From: Collinsella sp.
GTDB lineage: Bacteria; Actinomycetota; Coriobacteriia; Coriobacteriales; Coriobacteriaceae
Reading direction: 5' to 3'
NCBI GenBank assembly: GCA_019414055.1
Contig: DXMV01000024.1
Location: 1 to 64,000, forward strand
Length of the DNA stretch: 64,000 bases
The position numbers were made by a program, and so were the translations under genes. Below the pieces are notes generated by a model that saw only the letters and a list, made by a program, of their open reading frames with translations, was not told the DNA's origin and made no database searches. Below are positions 25,752-35,800 of the stretch, in pieces (the first letter of the stretch is position 1; the number at the start of each line of letters is the position of its first letter).

Positions 25752-27668
25752 ATGGTCGCATTCGATCGCAACCCGCAAGACTTCAAGTATCTGCGCCTGC
25801 TGTCGAGACAGTTCCCCACCGAGCAATCCGCATTCACCGAGATCATCAACCTCTCGGCCATCCTCAACCTGCCCAAGGGCACCGAGCATTTTATGAGCGA
25901 TGTGCATGGCGAGTACGAAGCCTTCATGCACATTCTCAACAACTGCTCGGGCGTCGTGCGCGAGCATGTCGACGAGATCTTTGGCGATGCGCTTTCCTTT
26001 GACGAAAAGGGCGAGCTGTGCACGCTCATCTACTATCCGCGCGAGAAAATCGACCTGGTCCGCAGTCGGCACGAGGACTCGCCCACCTGGTACAAGACCA
26101 TGCTCGACCAGCTCATCATGGTTGCCCGCTCGCTTTCGAGCCGCTACACCCGCTCCAAGGTGCGCAAGGCCATCCCGCGCGACTACGCCTATATCATCGA
26201 CGAGCTGCTACACACGCATCCGGACGAGAACAACTACCGCGTGCGCTATCACGAGCGCATTATCGAATCGATTCTTGAGACCGCCAGCGCCGACGACTTT
26301 ATCGAGTCGCTCGCCTCGCTCATCAAGCGTCTCGCCGTCGACCACCTGCACCTGGTAGGCGACATTTTCGACCGCGGCGGCGGCGCGGCCAAGATCACGG
26401 ATCGCCTGCTCACCTATCATTCGCTCGATATCCAGTGGGGCAACCACGACCTGCTATGGATGGGCGCCGCGGCCGGCGAGCCCGCCTGCATCGCCACGGT
26501 GCTGCGCAACAACCTACGCTACGACAACTATGAGATTCTTGAGAACGACTATGGCATCTCGCTGCGTGAGCTTGTCGCCTTCGCCGACGCCACCTATACC
26601 ACCGGCGAGTCCATCACCCCGCTCATCAAGGCCATCAACGTGCTGATCTTTAAGCTCGAGGGCCAGATTATCCAGCGCCACCCCGAGTTCGATATGGCCG
26701 ACCGCCTGCTGCTCGACAAGATCGATCACGACGCCGGCACGGTCACCCTCGCCGACGGCAGCGTGTGGCCGCTCACGACCAACGACTTTCCCACCGTTGA
26801 TCTGGCGGACCCCTACACGCTCACGCCCGAGGAGCAGCACATCATCGACAAGCTCGTGTCCGAGTTTGTCACCGCCGATCACCTGCATCGCCACATCGAT
26901 TTCCTCTATTCCCACGGCTCCATGTACAAGGTCGCCAACGGCAACCTGCTGTTCCACGGCTGCGTGCCACTCAACGAAGACGGCACCTTTAGCAGCATGA
27001 ACTGCCTGGGCACCTGGCACGCCGGCCGCGATTACCTCGATTTTTGCGACCAAATCGCCCGCCGCGCCTGGCGCGTGGGCGACCGCGACGCCCTCGACTG
27101 GATGTGGTACCTGTGGATCGGCTTTAACTCACCCGCCAGCGGACGCCTGGTACGCACCTTCGAGCGCGCTTACATCGCCGATAAGAGCACGTGGGTCGAG
27201 CCGATGGACCCGTACTATACGCTCACCACGTCTTCGTCCGTTTGCGACGACATCATGCGCGAGTTCAACGTCGCCCCTATGGCCTGCTCGCCGACGGGCC
27301 ACATCATCAACGGCCATACGCCCGTCAAGACCACCAAGGGCGAGCAGCCCATCCGCGCCAACGGTAAGCTGCTGGTCATCGATGGCGGTTTCTGCCGTGC
27401 CTATCACCCCAAAACGGGCATCGCCGGCTACACGCTCATCTCGAGCTCGCGCGGATGCCGCCTTAAGTCGCACCAGGCCTTTACCACGGTTGCCGAGGCG
27501 CTCACCCGCAACATCGATATCGAAAGCGAGACCAACCGCTTTGACGAGGCCGACCGTCGCCGCATGGTGAGCGACACCGATACCGGTGTCAAGATCCGCG
27601 GCCAGATCCAGGACCTACGCCAGCTGCTCGATGCATATAGAAACGGTGCTATTGATCAGCGCGCCTAG
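25752..27668 (+). CDS. fbp: Fructose-1,6-bisphosphatase class III
   Basis: A 638-residue enzyme of the Firmicute-type class III FBPases, which hydrolyse fructose 1,6-bisphosphate in gluconeogenesis. The metallophosphoesterase core shows FMSDVHGEYEAF, LVGDIFDRGG, WGNHDLLWMGAA, NGHTPVKTTKGE and VIDGGFCRAYH, all metal or phosphate contacts. Length fits the family (about 640-670). I chose ATG at 25752, preceded by GGAAGGTG; the frame opens at 25707. A leader hairpin suggests regulation of this gluconeogenic step. The two GtrA genes follow. Confidence 0.96.
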   Translation: MVAFDRNPQDFKYLRLLSRQFPTEQSAFTEIINLSAILNLPKGTEHFMSDVHGEYEAFMHILNNCSGVVREHVDEIFGDALSFDEKGELCTLIYYPREKIDLVRSRHEDSPTWYKTMLDQLIMVARSLSSRYTRSKVRKAIPRDYAYIIDELLHTHPDENNYRVRYHERIIESILETASADDFIESLASLIKRLAVDHLHLVGDIFDRGGGAAKITDRLLTYHSLDIQWGNHDLLWMGAAAGEPACIATVLRNNLRYDNYEILENDYGISLRELVAFADATYTTGESITPLIKAINVLIFKLEGQIIQRHPEFDMADRLLLDKIDHDAGTVTLADGSVWPLTTNDFPTVDLADPYTLTPEEQHIIDKLVSEFVTADHLHRHIDFLYSHGSMYKVANGNLLFHGCVPLNEDGTFSSMNCLGTWHAGRDYLDFCDQIARRAWRVGDRDALDWMWYLWIGFNSPASGRLVRTFERAYIADKSTWVEPMDPYYTLTTSSSVCDDIMREFNVAPMACSPTGHIINGHTPVKTTKGEQPIRANGKLLVIDGGFCRAYHPKTGIAGYTLISSSRGCRLKSHQAFTTVAEALTRNIDIESETNRFDEADRRRMVSDTDTGVKIRGQIQDLRQLLDAYRNGAIDQRA

Positions 27669-27746
27669 CCCCGCCTGCGGGGATTGGCTAAACTTGCTGG
27701 GTTTGTCATCCCCACGGCGCCCCAGCGCCACCCTAAGGCAGGTACC

Positions 27747-28142
27747 ATGCAAAAGCTCATCGCGCAGATCATGAAGTTTGGCGTCGTCGGCGTCATTGCC
27801 ACCGTCATCGACTTTGGCATCATGAATCTGCTCCATTACGGTCTGGGCTTCAACATCCTAATCGCCAACACCAGCGGCTTTATCGTCTCGCTCATCTTTA
27901 ACTACGTCGCGAGCATGAAGTACGTGTTTGCGCACAAGGAGGGCATGAGCCGCCGCCGTGAGTTCATCATCTTTGTCGTGTTGTCCGTCATTGGCCTGGC
28001 GCTCAACGACGGCATCGTGCTGGCCCTCAACGCCGGTCTGGGCCTCGAGGCCAATATCGCCAAGATTTGCGCCACCGCGCTTGTCATGGTCTACAACTTT
28101 GTCACGCGCAAGACCTTCCTGGAGGGCGAGGAGAGCAAGTAG
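27747..28142 (+). CDS. GtrA family membrane protein
   Basis: A 131-residue protein with four predicted membrane helices. The family motifs are KFGVVGVIATVIDFGIMNLL at the N-terminus and NYVASMKYVFAHKEG between helices 2 and 3, ending in a short basic tail. GtrA proteins are thought to move lipid-linked sugars across the membrane for wall or teichoic-acid decoration. The start at 27747 has AGG nearby; the open frame begins at 27684. No glycosyltransferase gene is adjacent. Confidence 0.87.
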   Translation: MQKLIAQIMKFGVVGVIATVIDFGIMNLLHYGLGFNILIANTSGFIVSLIFNYVASMKYVFAHKEGMSRRREFIIFVVLSVIGLALNDGIVLALNAGLGLEANIAKICATALVMVYNFVTRKTFLEGEESK

Positions 28143-28165
28143 CCCAGCCTCCTTGTTACACCACG

Positions 28166-28220
28166 GGACCCACGGATGACGTGCGTCGAGCGCGGCGTAG
28201 TTCGTGGGTCCTACTCGTTT
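28166..28220 (+). terminator. Weak hairpin between the two gtrA genes
   Basis: GGACCCACG pairs with CGTGGGTCC around about 28 bases; only TTT follows after a few bases. It may end or attenuate transcription from the first gtrA. Confidence 0.35.
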
Positions 28221-28362
28221 ACGGGCAATTTCGCAACGCTTGCGGATTTCCTCTTGAATATTTGGCGAGTTCGTATAGTTCTTGCCAAAGACCTTACGTT
28301 TCCCACCCAAAAGCTCTAAAGTATCTCCTTGCTCGATTCATCAACGCATTGGATGTGATTAC

Positions 28363-28770
28363 GTGCGCAAGGCACTGGCACAACCTCATACCAAGCAGTT
28401 CCTCAAGTTCGCTGTCGTGGGTCTTATCTCCTTTGGCATCGACTGGGGCATGCTCATTGCGCTCGTCGAGCTGTTCCACCTCGACTTTTTGTTGAGCACC
28501 ACGGTCTCGTTTATCACGTCGGTCGTGGTCAACTACTGGCTCAGCATGAAGTACGTGTTCGACCACCGCGAGGGCATGAGCCGCAAGCGCGAGTTCACGA
28601 TCTTCACCATCCTGTCGGTGATCGGCTTGGGCCTTAACGACCTGTACATGTTTGTGGGCGTCACGTTTTTGAGCATCGGCTACCAGGCCATGAAGGCCAT
28701 CGCCACGTTCTTGGTCACCTGGTACAACTACTTTAGCCGCCGCTTCTTCCTCGAAGGCGCGCAGTCGTAG
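28363..28770 (+). CDS. GtrA family membrane protein (second copy)
   Basis: A 135-residue four-helix membrane protein, paralog of the preceding one (both share SMKYVF and EGMSR(R/K)REF). It has KFAVVGLISFGIDWGMLIAL and NYWLSMKYVFDHREG. The best start is a GTG at 28363 preceded by GGATG; an in-frame ATG at 28282 would add 27 residues that do not fit the family. A strong terminator follows. Confidence 0.8.
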   Translation: MRKALAQPHTKQFLKFAVVGLISFGIDWGMLIALVELFHLDFLLSTTVSFITSVVVNYWLSMKYVFDHREGMSRKREFTIFTILSVIGLGLNDLYMFVGVTFLSIGYQAMKAIATFLVTWYNYFSRRFFLEGAQS

Positions 28771-28796
28771 TCACGTCGGCATTTACTTGAATGTAT

Positions 28797-28834
28797 AACC
28801 GGTTGGAATTCCCGTTCCAACCGGTTTTTTTGTT
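28797..28834 (+). terminator. Strong intrinsic terminator after gtrA 2
   Basis: AACCGGTTGGAA and TTCCAACCGGTT form a perfect 12-bp stem, followed by TTTTTG. Confidence 0.92.
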
Positions 28835-28887
28835 TGCAGAGCATGCCGAGGAAGATGTACGAGACGAGAAACGACGTCCCATTCGCA

Positions 28888-28927
28888 TAAAAACGGGCGG
28901 CTCGGATGTTTGTCCGAACCGCCCGTT
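28888..28927 (-). terminator. Intrinsic terminator of the DUF4430 operon
   Basis: On the minus strand ACGGGCGGTTCGGA pairs with TCCGAGCCGCCCGT, followed by TTTTA, 21 bases after the stop of the smaller DUF4430 gene. Confidence 0.85.
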
Positions 28928-28948
28928 TGGCGTTTTATATCGAGGCAT

Positions 28949-29839
28949 TTAGCCCGTTACGTAATACCAGACGACACTGTCGCCGTTGGATAGGACGTAG
29001 TTGCTGCACGCCGTCATGGGAGTCACGCCATTGACGGAGTACATCCAGCCGCTCGTGCCGCCGTACTGCTTCTCGGCCAAGCCGCCGATGCCAGCGACGT
29101 ACGTGCCGTATGACGAGCCGTGCGCGTTCACGGAAAGACCTAGGGCGCACAGGGCATCGTAGGCCGTAGCACCCTCATTGAAGGTGAAGGTGCCACCAGA
29201 AGACACAGGATTGCCCACGGCACTCGATGTGACCGAAACCGTCACCGTGACGTAGCCAGGCTGCTGTGAGCCGCCCTGGTTACCCGACGAAGCATTGCCG
29301 CCGTTGAATGCAGATCCACCGCCGGCCACCGAGCCACCGCCCGAAGAGGCCCCGTCAGAAGAGCTGGATCCACCGGTGGATTCCGAGCTCTCTCCGGCGG
29401 ACGTGTTGTCGGACTTCTTGCCGCCTTTGCCCTTGGACTTCTTTGCCTTCGAATCCTTTTTTGAGTCCTTGTCCGAAGATTCGGAATCGTCTTTGGAGTC
29501 AGATTCACCCAACTCCTTGGACCCGGAGTCCGCAGCATCAGAAGGCGAGGAACCCGCTGCCCCGGCCTTGTCAGAGGTGGCAGAGCCAGAGTCGGCGACA
29601 CTCTTCCCCGTCACGGCCTGAGTAATCCAATCGATGGACCAGGCGCCGCTGGCAGAAGGCTGGACAAAGCCCAGCGAGACAACGATCAAGACGATACAGG
29701 CGGTTGTCAGGATGCCAGCGAGCGCCTTGCGCCGCGGGGCGGACGCCGCCGAAGCGGCGCCCTTTTGCTTTGCATCGTCGAGCTGGATGAACGACGAGTC
29801 GGGCTGTTTGGAGTCGGCGTCCTGAGGTTTATTGGACAC
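28949..29839 (-). CDS. Membrane-anchored DUF4430 domain protein
   Basis: A 296-residue exported protein. After a 40-residue polar cytosolic start there is one hydrophobic segment (LAGILTTACIVLIVVSLGFV), then a long Ser/Lys/Asp/Gly linker (about 90-190), then a C-terminal DUF4430 domain (about 205-296) with GATAYDALCALGLSVNAHG, GGTSGWMYSVNG and SNGDSVVWYYVTG. DUF4430 is related to the C-terminal beta domain of B12 carriers. The GTG at 29839 has AGGTGAGG before it; a GTG at 29848 abuts the previous stop without a site. It is directly downstream of the giant gene, so the cobalamin riboswitch should govern it too. Confidence 0.87.
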   Translation of the reverse strand: MSNKPQDADSKQPDSSFIQLDDAKQKGAASAASAPRRKALAGILTTACIVLIVVSLGFVQPSASGAWSIDWITQAVTGKSVADSGSATSDKAGAAGSSPSDAADSGSKELGESDSKDDSESSDKDSKKDSKAKKSKGKGGKKSDNTSAGESSESTGGSSSSDGASSGGGSVAGGGSAFNGGNASSGNQGGSQQPGYVTVTVSVTSSAVGNPVSSGGTFTFNEGATAYDALCALGLSVNAHGSSYGTYVAGIGGLAEKQYGGTSGWMYSVNGVTPMTACSNYVLSNGDSVVWYYVTG

Positions 29840-29848
29840 GGCCCTCAC

Positions 29849-32800
29849 CTACCGACGCTTGGTGAGCACGAACACGCCGATGACGGCGAGACCGATCACG
29901 CCAGCCGCCACGCCAACGATGGCGAGCGGGTTGAAGCCAGACTCCTGCGCGGAAGCCTCGGCAGGCTTCTTAGCGGCAGTCGTAGCAGACGAGCCCGTAT
30001 CGGACTTGTCGGACTTGTCGTCCTTCTTGTCAGACTTCTTGTCCTTCTTATCGGAATCCTTCTTGGAATCCTTGCCGTCCTTGGTCTCGGTCGTGGTGGT
30101 CTTGGAGACCGGCGTCTGCCCCGGAGCAACGGCGCCGCCGCTCTGCTGGCCGCTCGTTCCGTTGCCGGAGTTGGCACCATTGCCAGAGCCGCCCACATTG
30201 CCATTGGAGCCACCGTTGCCGCCGTTATTGTCGACAGCCTTCTTGACCCACTTGGCATACAGCGTCATATCCGCCGTCACCGCAGCGCTAAAGTCATACG
30301 CCTCCGTACAAGCCTCGTCGGTAAACCAACCAGCGAAGGTGTAGCCCTCGCGCGTCGGATCGGCAGGCTTGACGACAGAGCCATTGGCGGCCGTAGTCTG
30401 AAAATCAACCTTGGACCCCTCGCCAGCGCTAAACGAAACCTTAACGCCAGCATTCAGCTTGAACAGCGTGCCGGAGTCGTTGATGTAGTACAAGTTGCCC
30501 TGAGCGTCGCAAGCAATCGGCGAGTCACAGTAATTGTTGCGACCCGTCGCGCTAAACGCGCCCGAAGCCTGCGCGTCGCCCATCTTGTAGCGATACACGC
30601 CGCCGCCCGCAGTGAAATTGACGTAATCGGTGGTCTCACCATAGTTGACAGTGAAATACACATAGGTCTCATCGGCCTGAGCGCTCACCAGCGGGGCGCC
30701 CTTAATGCCGCCCGCGGGAAGCGCGGAGCCGTCTGCAGCCGTAATGAGCTTCGTCGCGCAATTGCTCGCAAGGTCGACGATGGCCAACGCAGACCCGCCA
30801 GAAACCTCGCCGCCAACAACCAATTTGCCATCATACAGGGTGGGGATGCAGGCGCATCCCGTAAGGCCCAGATCGACAACGCGTTCCTCGGTAATACGTG
30901 AATCGACACCCGCATTGCGCGAGCTACCATCAGAAATCGCCAACACGTGAAGCTTTCCATCGCGCGAAATCAGATAGGCATGACTACCGTCGGCCGAAAG
31001 CACGCAGCTGGAGTTAACGATGGCGCCAATCGAAACACTGCCGAGCACATCGCCCGACGACTTGCTGAGCATCTCGACCGTACCGGAGCTGGTGGGAACC
31101 AAAACAAAGTCATCACCCACCGTAGCGCTCGTCCAGTAGTAGCCCTCGCCGGCGTTGACGTGCTGCCAGGAAACCGCACCGGTCAGAATGTTGATGCGCG
31201 TCAGATGACCGTTGTTGTACGTGTTTGTGCCAAAGTCAACATCGACGGTTCCAACGTAGAGATAGTTGCCATCGACCGTCAGCTGAGAATTCGACTGAGC
31301 AGATTTGCTGACGGGGTCGGTGACCCAAACCGTCGTGAGCGTATCTGCTGTCAAGGCTTGGACCGCGCCACCGTCGAGCGGGACGATGACCAGGCCGTTC
31401 GCATAGATCGGACGTGTGGTGTAACCGATCGCAGTCTTAAGATTCGACTCGGCCAAAACCTTGCCCGACTCGGCATCAATCTTAAGCAAACGCTTGTTAA
31501 CGGCGAGATACACGTTACCGTTCACGACGATAGGCTCGCTCGCGTTGGGATATGTGGCACCCGAGTACGCCTTCCAATCGAACGTCCAGGAGCTCGCCAG
31601 CGCACCCGTGGGAGTAGAAACATTCTCGACCGTCGCGTTAGACCCACCGCCCCAATCGGCTTTCCAATCGGTCGGACGAGAGGCGCTGGGGTCTACAACG
31701 ACCTCGTCGGGATTGGGTACGGTGTCACCGGCAGCATATGCCCAGACAACCGAGTCACCCGACTTGAGCACGTAATCGCTATCGATCTTGCTGGCGGGAA
31801 CACCATTGACGAAGAACGACCAGGCGCCGGCCAGCTTGGTGCCGTCAACCGGAGAGACAAGGCTGTGGACCCCCCAATAACCGAGCTGATCGTACATCTG
31901 GGACTCGATGCCCAAAGCATCAAAGTACGCGGCCGAGGCGTCCTTGATCGTCGTGCCTTCAACAAACACCTGCGTCGAAGGATCGGTCCAGCGCTGCGCC
32001 TTCTCGTCCTTCTTGCCGATAATCTCCATCGAAACGGAGACCTGGCCAGGCATAGTGCCGTCGGAGCCATAGACCCAGGTAACCTCGTCGCCGGCCTTAA
32101 GTGTGTAATTGCCCGCACCGACATTGGCCTTCTTGCCGTTGACAAAGAATTGCCAGAATTTCCACGTGCTCTCGTTAACCTGCTCGGTCGAAAGCGTCAC
32201 GTTCTTTTGGAACGGCGAGGTCAACGAATTGAGGAACCAGCCGTACGAACCCGTCCCCGTATCGGCACCGATTCCTGCCTGCTTAAAGACCTGCTCGGAA
32301 AGGTCTGCAGCGGTTGCGCCCTCTTCTACCAATGCGGTCGTAGGCTGAGCCCACGTTTGCTGAGCACCCGAAGCGTCCTGACCGATAACGGTGCAGCTTA
32401 CGGAAAGTCGATCGGTAGGCGCGGGGTCGCCGTACTTCGAGTAACACCAAACGACAGAATCGCCCGCCTCGAGAGCGTAGCTGCCGGCGCCCACCGATGA
32501 GGCGATGCCGTTGATGAACAGCTGCCAATAGGCGCCCGTAGTATGGTCGTATGCAAGGGTGCAATCGGCATCGAAAGGCGACGTAATGGAATTGAGCACC
32601 CAACCCCAGGAGCCATTGGGGTCGTAGTCGGCCTTGAGGCCGGCCTGCTTAAAGAGCTCCTCGGAAAGATCGGCGGCAGTCGAGCCGTTCTTGAGCGTGT
32701 ACTGCGAAGCGGCAGCCCACGTCTGCTGCTTGCCCTTGGCGTCGACGCCAATAACCGAGCACGTCGCTGTGACCTCGGGGCTGTTTTGACCACTCGTGCC

Positions 32801-35800
32801 CACGACCGTCAACGTTGCCGAGACATCCTGGTTGGCAAGCTTGGCATACGTGGCATTGTCGGGATAGCGCTCAGCATAGCGAGCATACTTCTCGCTCGCC
32901 AGGCGCGAGGAAACGACAACCTTGGTGTTGTACTCGGGCTGCGTGATCTTGAGATTCTCTGCGGAGACAATAGAGCTGTTGCTCGACTTAAACAGACGCC
33001 AATCCTGCCCGGACATCGCGTCATAGCCAGGCAAATCCACCGGAACAATACCAAGGGACGTCGAATCGGTCGTCGTCTTGTTGTAGCTCCAGGCAAGGTT
33101 GCCGTCGGCATCGAGATACGCCTTCTGGAAGGCGTGCATGTCCGCCGAAACGGCATTGGCGTCCTGGCCATTCAGAATGGCGGCAGCATAGCCGGACTTC
33201 GCCTTTTCCATAAGAGAAAGCTCGGCATCAAGCTCGCCCTGGTCCTGCGGAGCAATCACAAAGTCGAGGGTCTTGCTTGCTGTGACCTCGGCGTTGGACT
33301 TATCGGTCACCGTAAGGGTAATCTTGGTCTTCGCCGCCTCGGCGCCAGGCAGCGGCTGGTAGACCGTACCCTTGTAGCCGTTGAACGTGATGTCATCGGT
33401 GCTGGCGGAGTACTCGACCTTGTAGTATTTGCCGTCGATATTGAGCGTGCTCGTGCGCGGCATTTGCAGGTCGGCGGTCAGGCCGTCCTTATTGGCAACC
33501 ATCTCGGTGCCGGAGTACTTGATGTTGTCGTAGGTAAAGGCCGCATCGACCTTCTCCTGCAGCGCCTTCTTGTCGGCAGCAACCTTCTCGGGATCACCCT
33601 TGACGGTGACGGTAATGTCGTGCGAGCCCTTAACGTCCTTCGGACCGCCGCTAACAAACGAAACCGTCGCGGTAAGCGTGACCGCACGGTCGCTCGACGC
33701 GCGCGTCACCTTGCCGGTGTAGTCGCTGTAGCCATAACCGGACGGCCAGATTACATCTCCATCAGAGCTCTTCCACTCAACCTGGAGCTTGCTCTTGCCA
33801 CCCGAGCGGTACGGCAGCGTGAGATTGGACGTAACGGATTCAGCCGAATCGCCCTCAGCATAACCAATGACAACCTGCTCGGCAGCATCGTCGAGCAGCT
33901 GCTGAACACGAGCCTCGTCCCAAGCAACCTGCACCGTCTTGCTGGGCTGGTAGTACTCGGTCTCGTCCCCGCGCGAGAGCTCAAACACCATGTCGGCACT
34001 GCGCAGACCATCAATGTTGTATCCGTTGCACTCGTTAGGGTCGATATAAAAGAACGTTACATCGCCGTTGGTTTTATCTTGAGCATCGGAGATGCCGACC
34101 GTAGCCTTGGCATCATTGGCCTTAAAGAGCACGCTGCCCTCGGAGACCTTGACGTCGATGTCATCGAAGCCGAGCTCAGCAAGCTGCGCCTTCAGCGCAT
34201 CGTTGACGTTACCGCCCTTGGCACTGTAGCTGACAACGATCTGCTTATTGGCATCGTTGAGCTTTTGAACTGCAGCCTCAAGCGAACCTGCAGCGATAAC
34301 GGGATTGGCCGAGACAAGCTCAACTGTCGAGCTGCCGCTCGTGGCGACAGCCTTCAGATACTTACCGGCAGCAGAAGCCGAGACCGTTGCCGTGGCGCCC
34401 GACATATCGGACAGAAGCGTCCAGTCGGCCGCCGGAGCCTTCGCGTCGTCGGCCGCATACCAAGCAACAGTCGCCTGACCGGTGACGTCGATACCGTTGG
34501 TGGCCGAACCGTCGGCGCGCTTGGCCTGCGCCGTCGCCTTAACCTTATCGCCCGAGACGAGATGGGTCGAATCGCTATTGATCTGCGGCGTAGTGGTCAC
34601 GCGCAGCAGGTTATACTCCCCCGCCGCGGTAACAGTGTCGGGCGAAACCCATTCAACGGTGTTGTCGAGGGCACTCGCCGTAACTTTGATGCGCTTGCCA
34701 ACAAGCGCGTCCGAAATGGTCAGGCTGCCATCGGTCGTATCGATGCCGTCGGTAAGCTCGGTCCAGTCGGTACCGTTCTCGCTGGCATACCACGCCATGG
34801 TCAACTCGGCATCGTCGGGTACGTCCTTCGTCGAGCCCGACCAGCTGCCCGGAACCTGCACGCTCGGCGTAATCTTTGAGCCCACGCTCAGCGTAACGTT
34901 CTTGTCGGCGAGCTCAATGCCCGCCAGCTTGTACTGGCCCTTGAGCGTCACGGGACCAAGCGGAGCAACAGACTGCGTGCCGCCGTAGGAGCTCTTCTTC
35001 TGCGTGCTGGAAACAGTATTTTCGCTCGTCACCTTCACGCGCAGATACTTGCCGGCATAGGCGGCGTCGACGGTGTAGGTCGCTTCGGTGGCACCGGGGA
35101 TATCGGTATAAGCGGAGTCATAGCTCGAGCTGCTATTTGCATACTGCCACTGATAGGCCACATTATCGGTGCGGCCGATATAGCTAGTGCTAGAGCCGTC
35201 TTTTTTGCGCACCTTGGTCTTGAGCGTATCGCCCACACGCACGCCGTTGGTGGCGGGAGAGCCCTCAAACTGCACGTCATAGAGCTCCACTTGCCCCGCA
35301 ACGGAGACGGGGCCCGCGGCATAGTAAGGCTTCTGCTCGCCGTAGCCACCGTTGGCCTTGGCCACGACGTAGTAGCCCTTGAGGGCGGCGGTCACCGTCA
35401 AGGAGTTGCCGGTCTCACCCTCGATAGGCGTATTGCACGAGCTTGCGGTTCTCGAAGTACCCTTGTACCACTGCCACGTGACGTGCGTATCGGCGGTAAC
35501 GTCGGTGGAGCCTGCCTTGGCAGTCGCCGTAATCGTGGAGCCAACCTCGACTTTGCCCGAGGAGGGGCTCATGGTCACACTGGTGACATTGATCGAACCG
35601 GTGGCAGCGACGAGAGCGCCCGACGAGTTCACGTTGCTCGAAGTGCCAATCTTCGAAGACACCTTGCACTTGAGGTACTTGCCGCCCAAAGCGTCGGTAA
35701 GCTCGAGGGTCTCACCCGTGGCGCCCGCGATATCGGTATACGTGCCGCCCTTGGTGTCAGAACTCTGCCACTGGAAGCTGAGCTTGTCCGCGTCGATAAA

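Noticed and set aside
27665..27690. Terminator right after fbp
   Set aside because: CCCCGC/GCGGGG forms a short hairpin but no T-run follows, so read-through into gtrA is likely.
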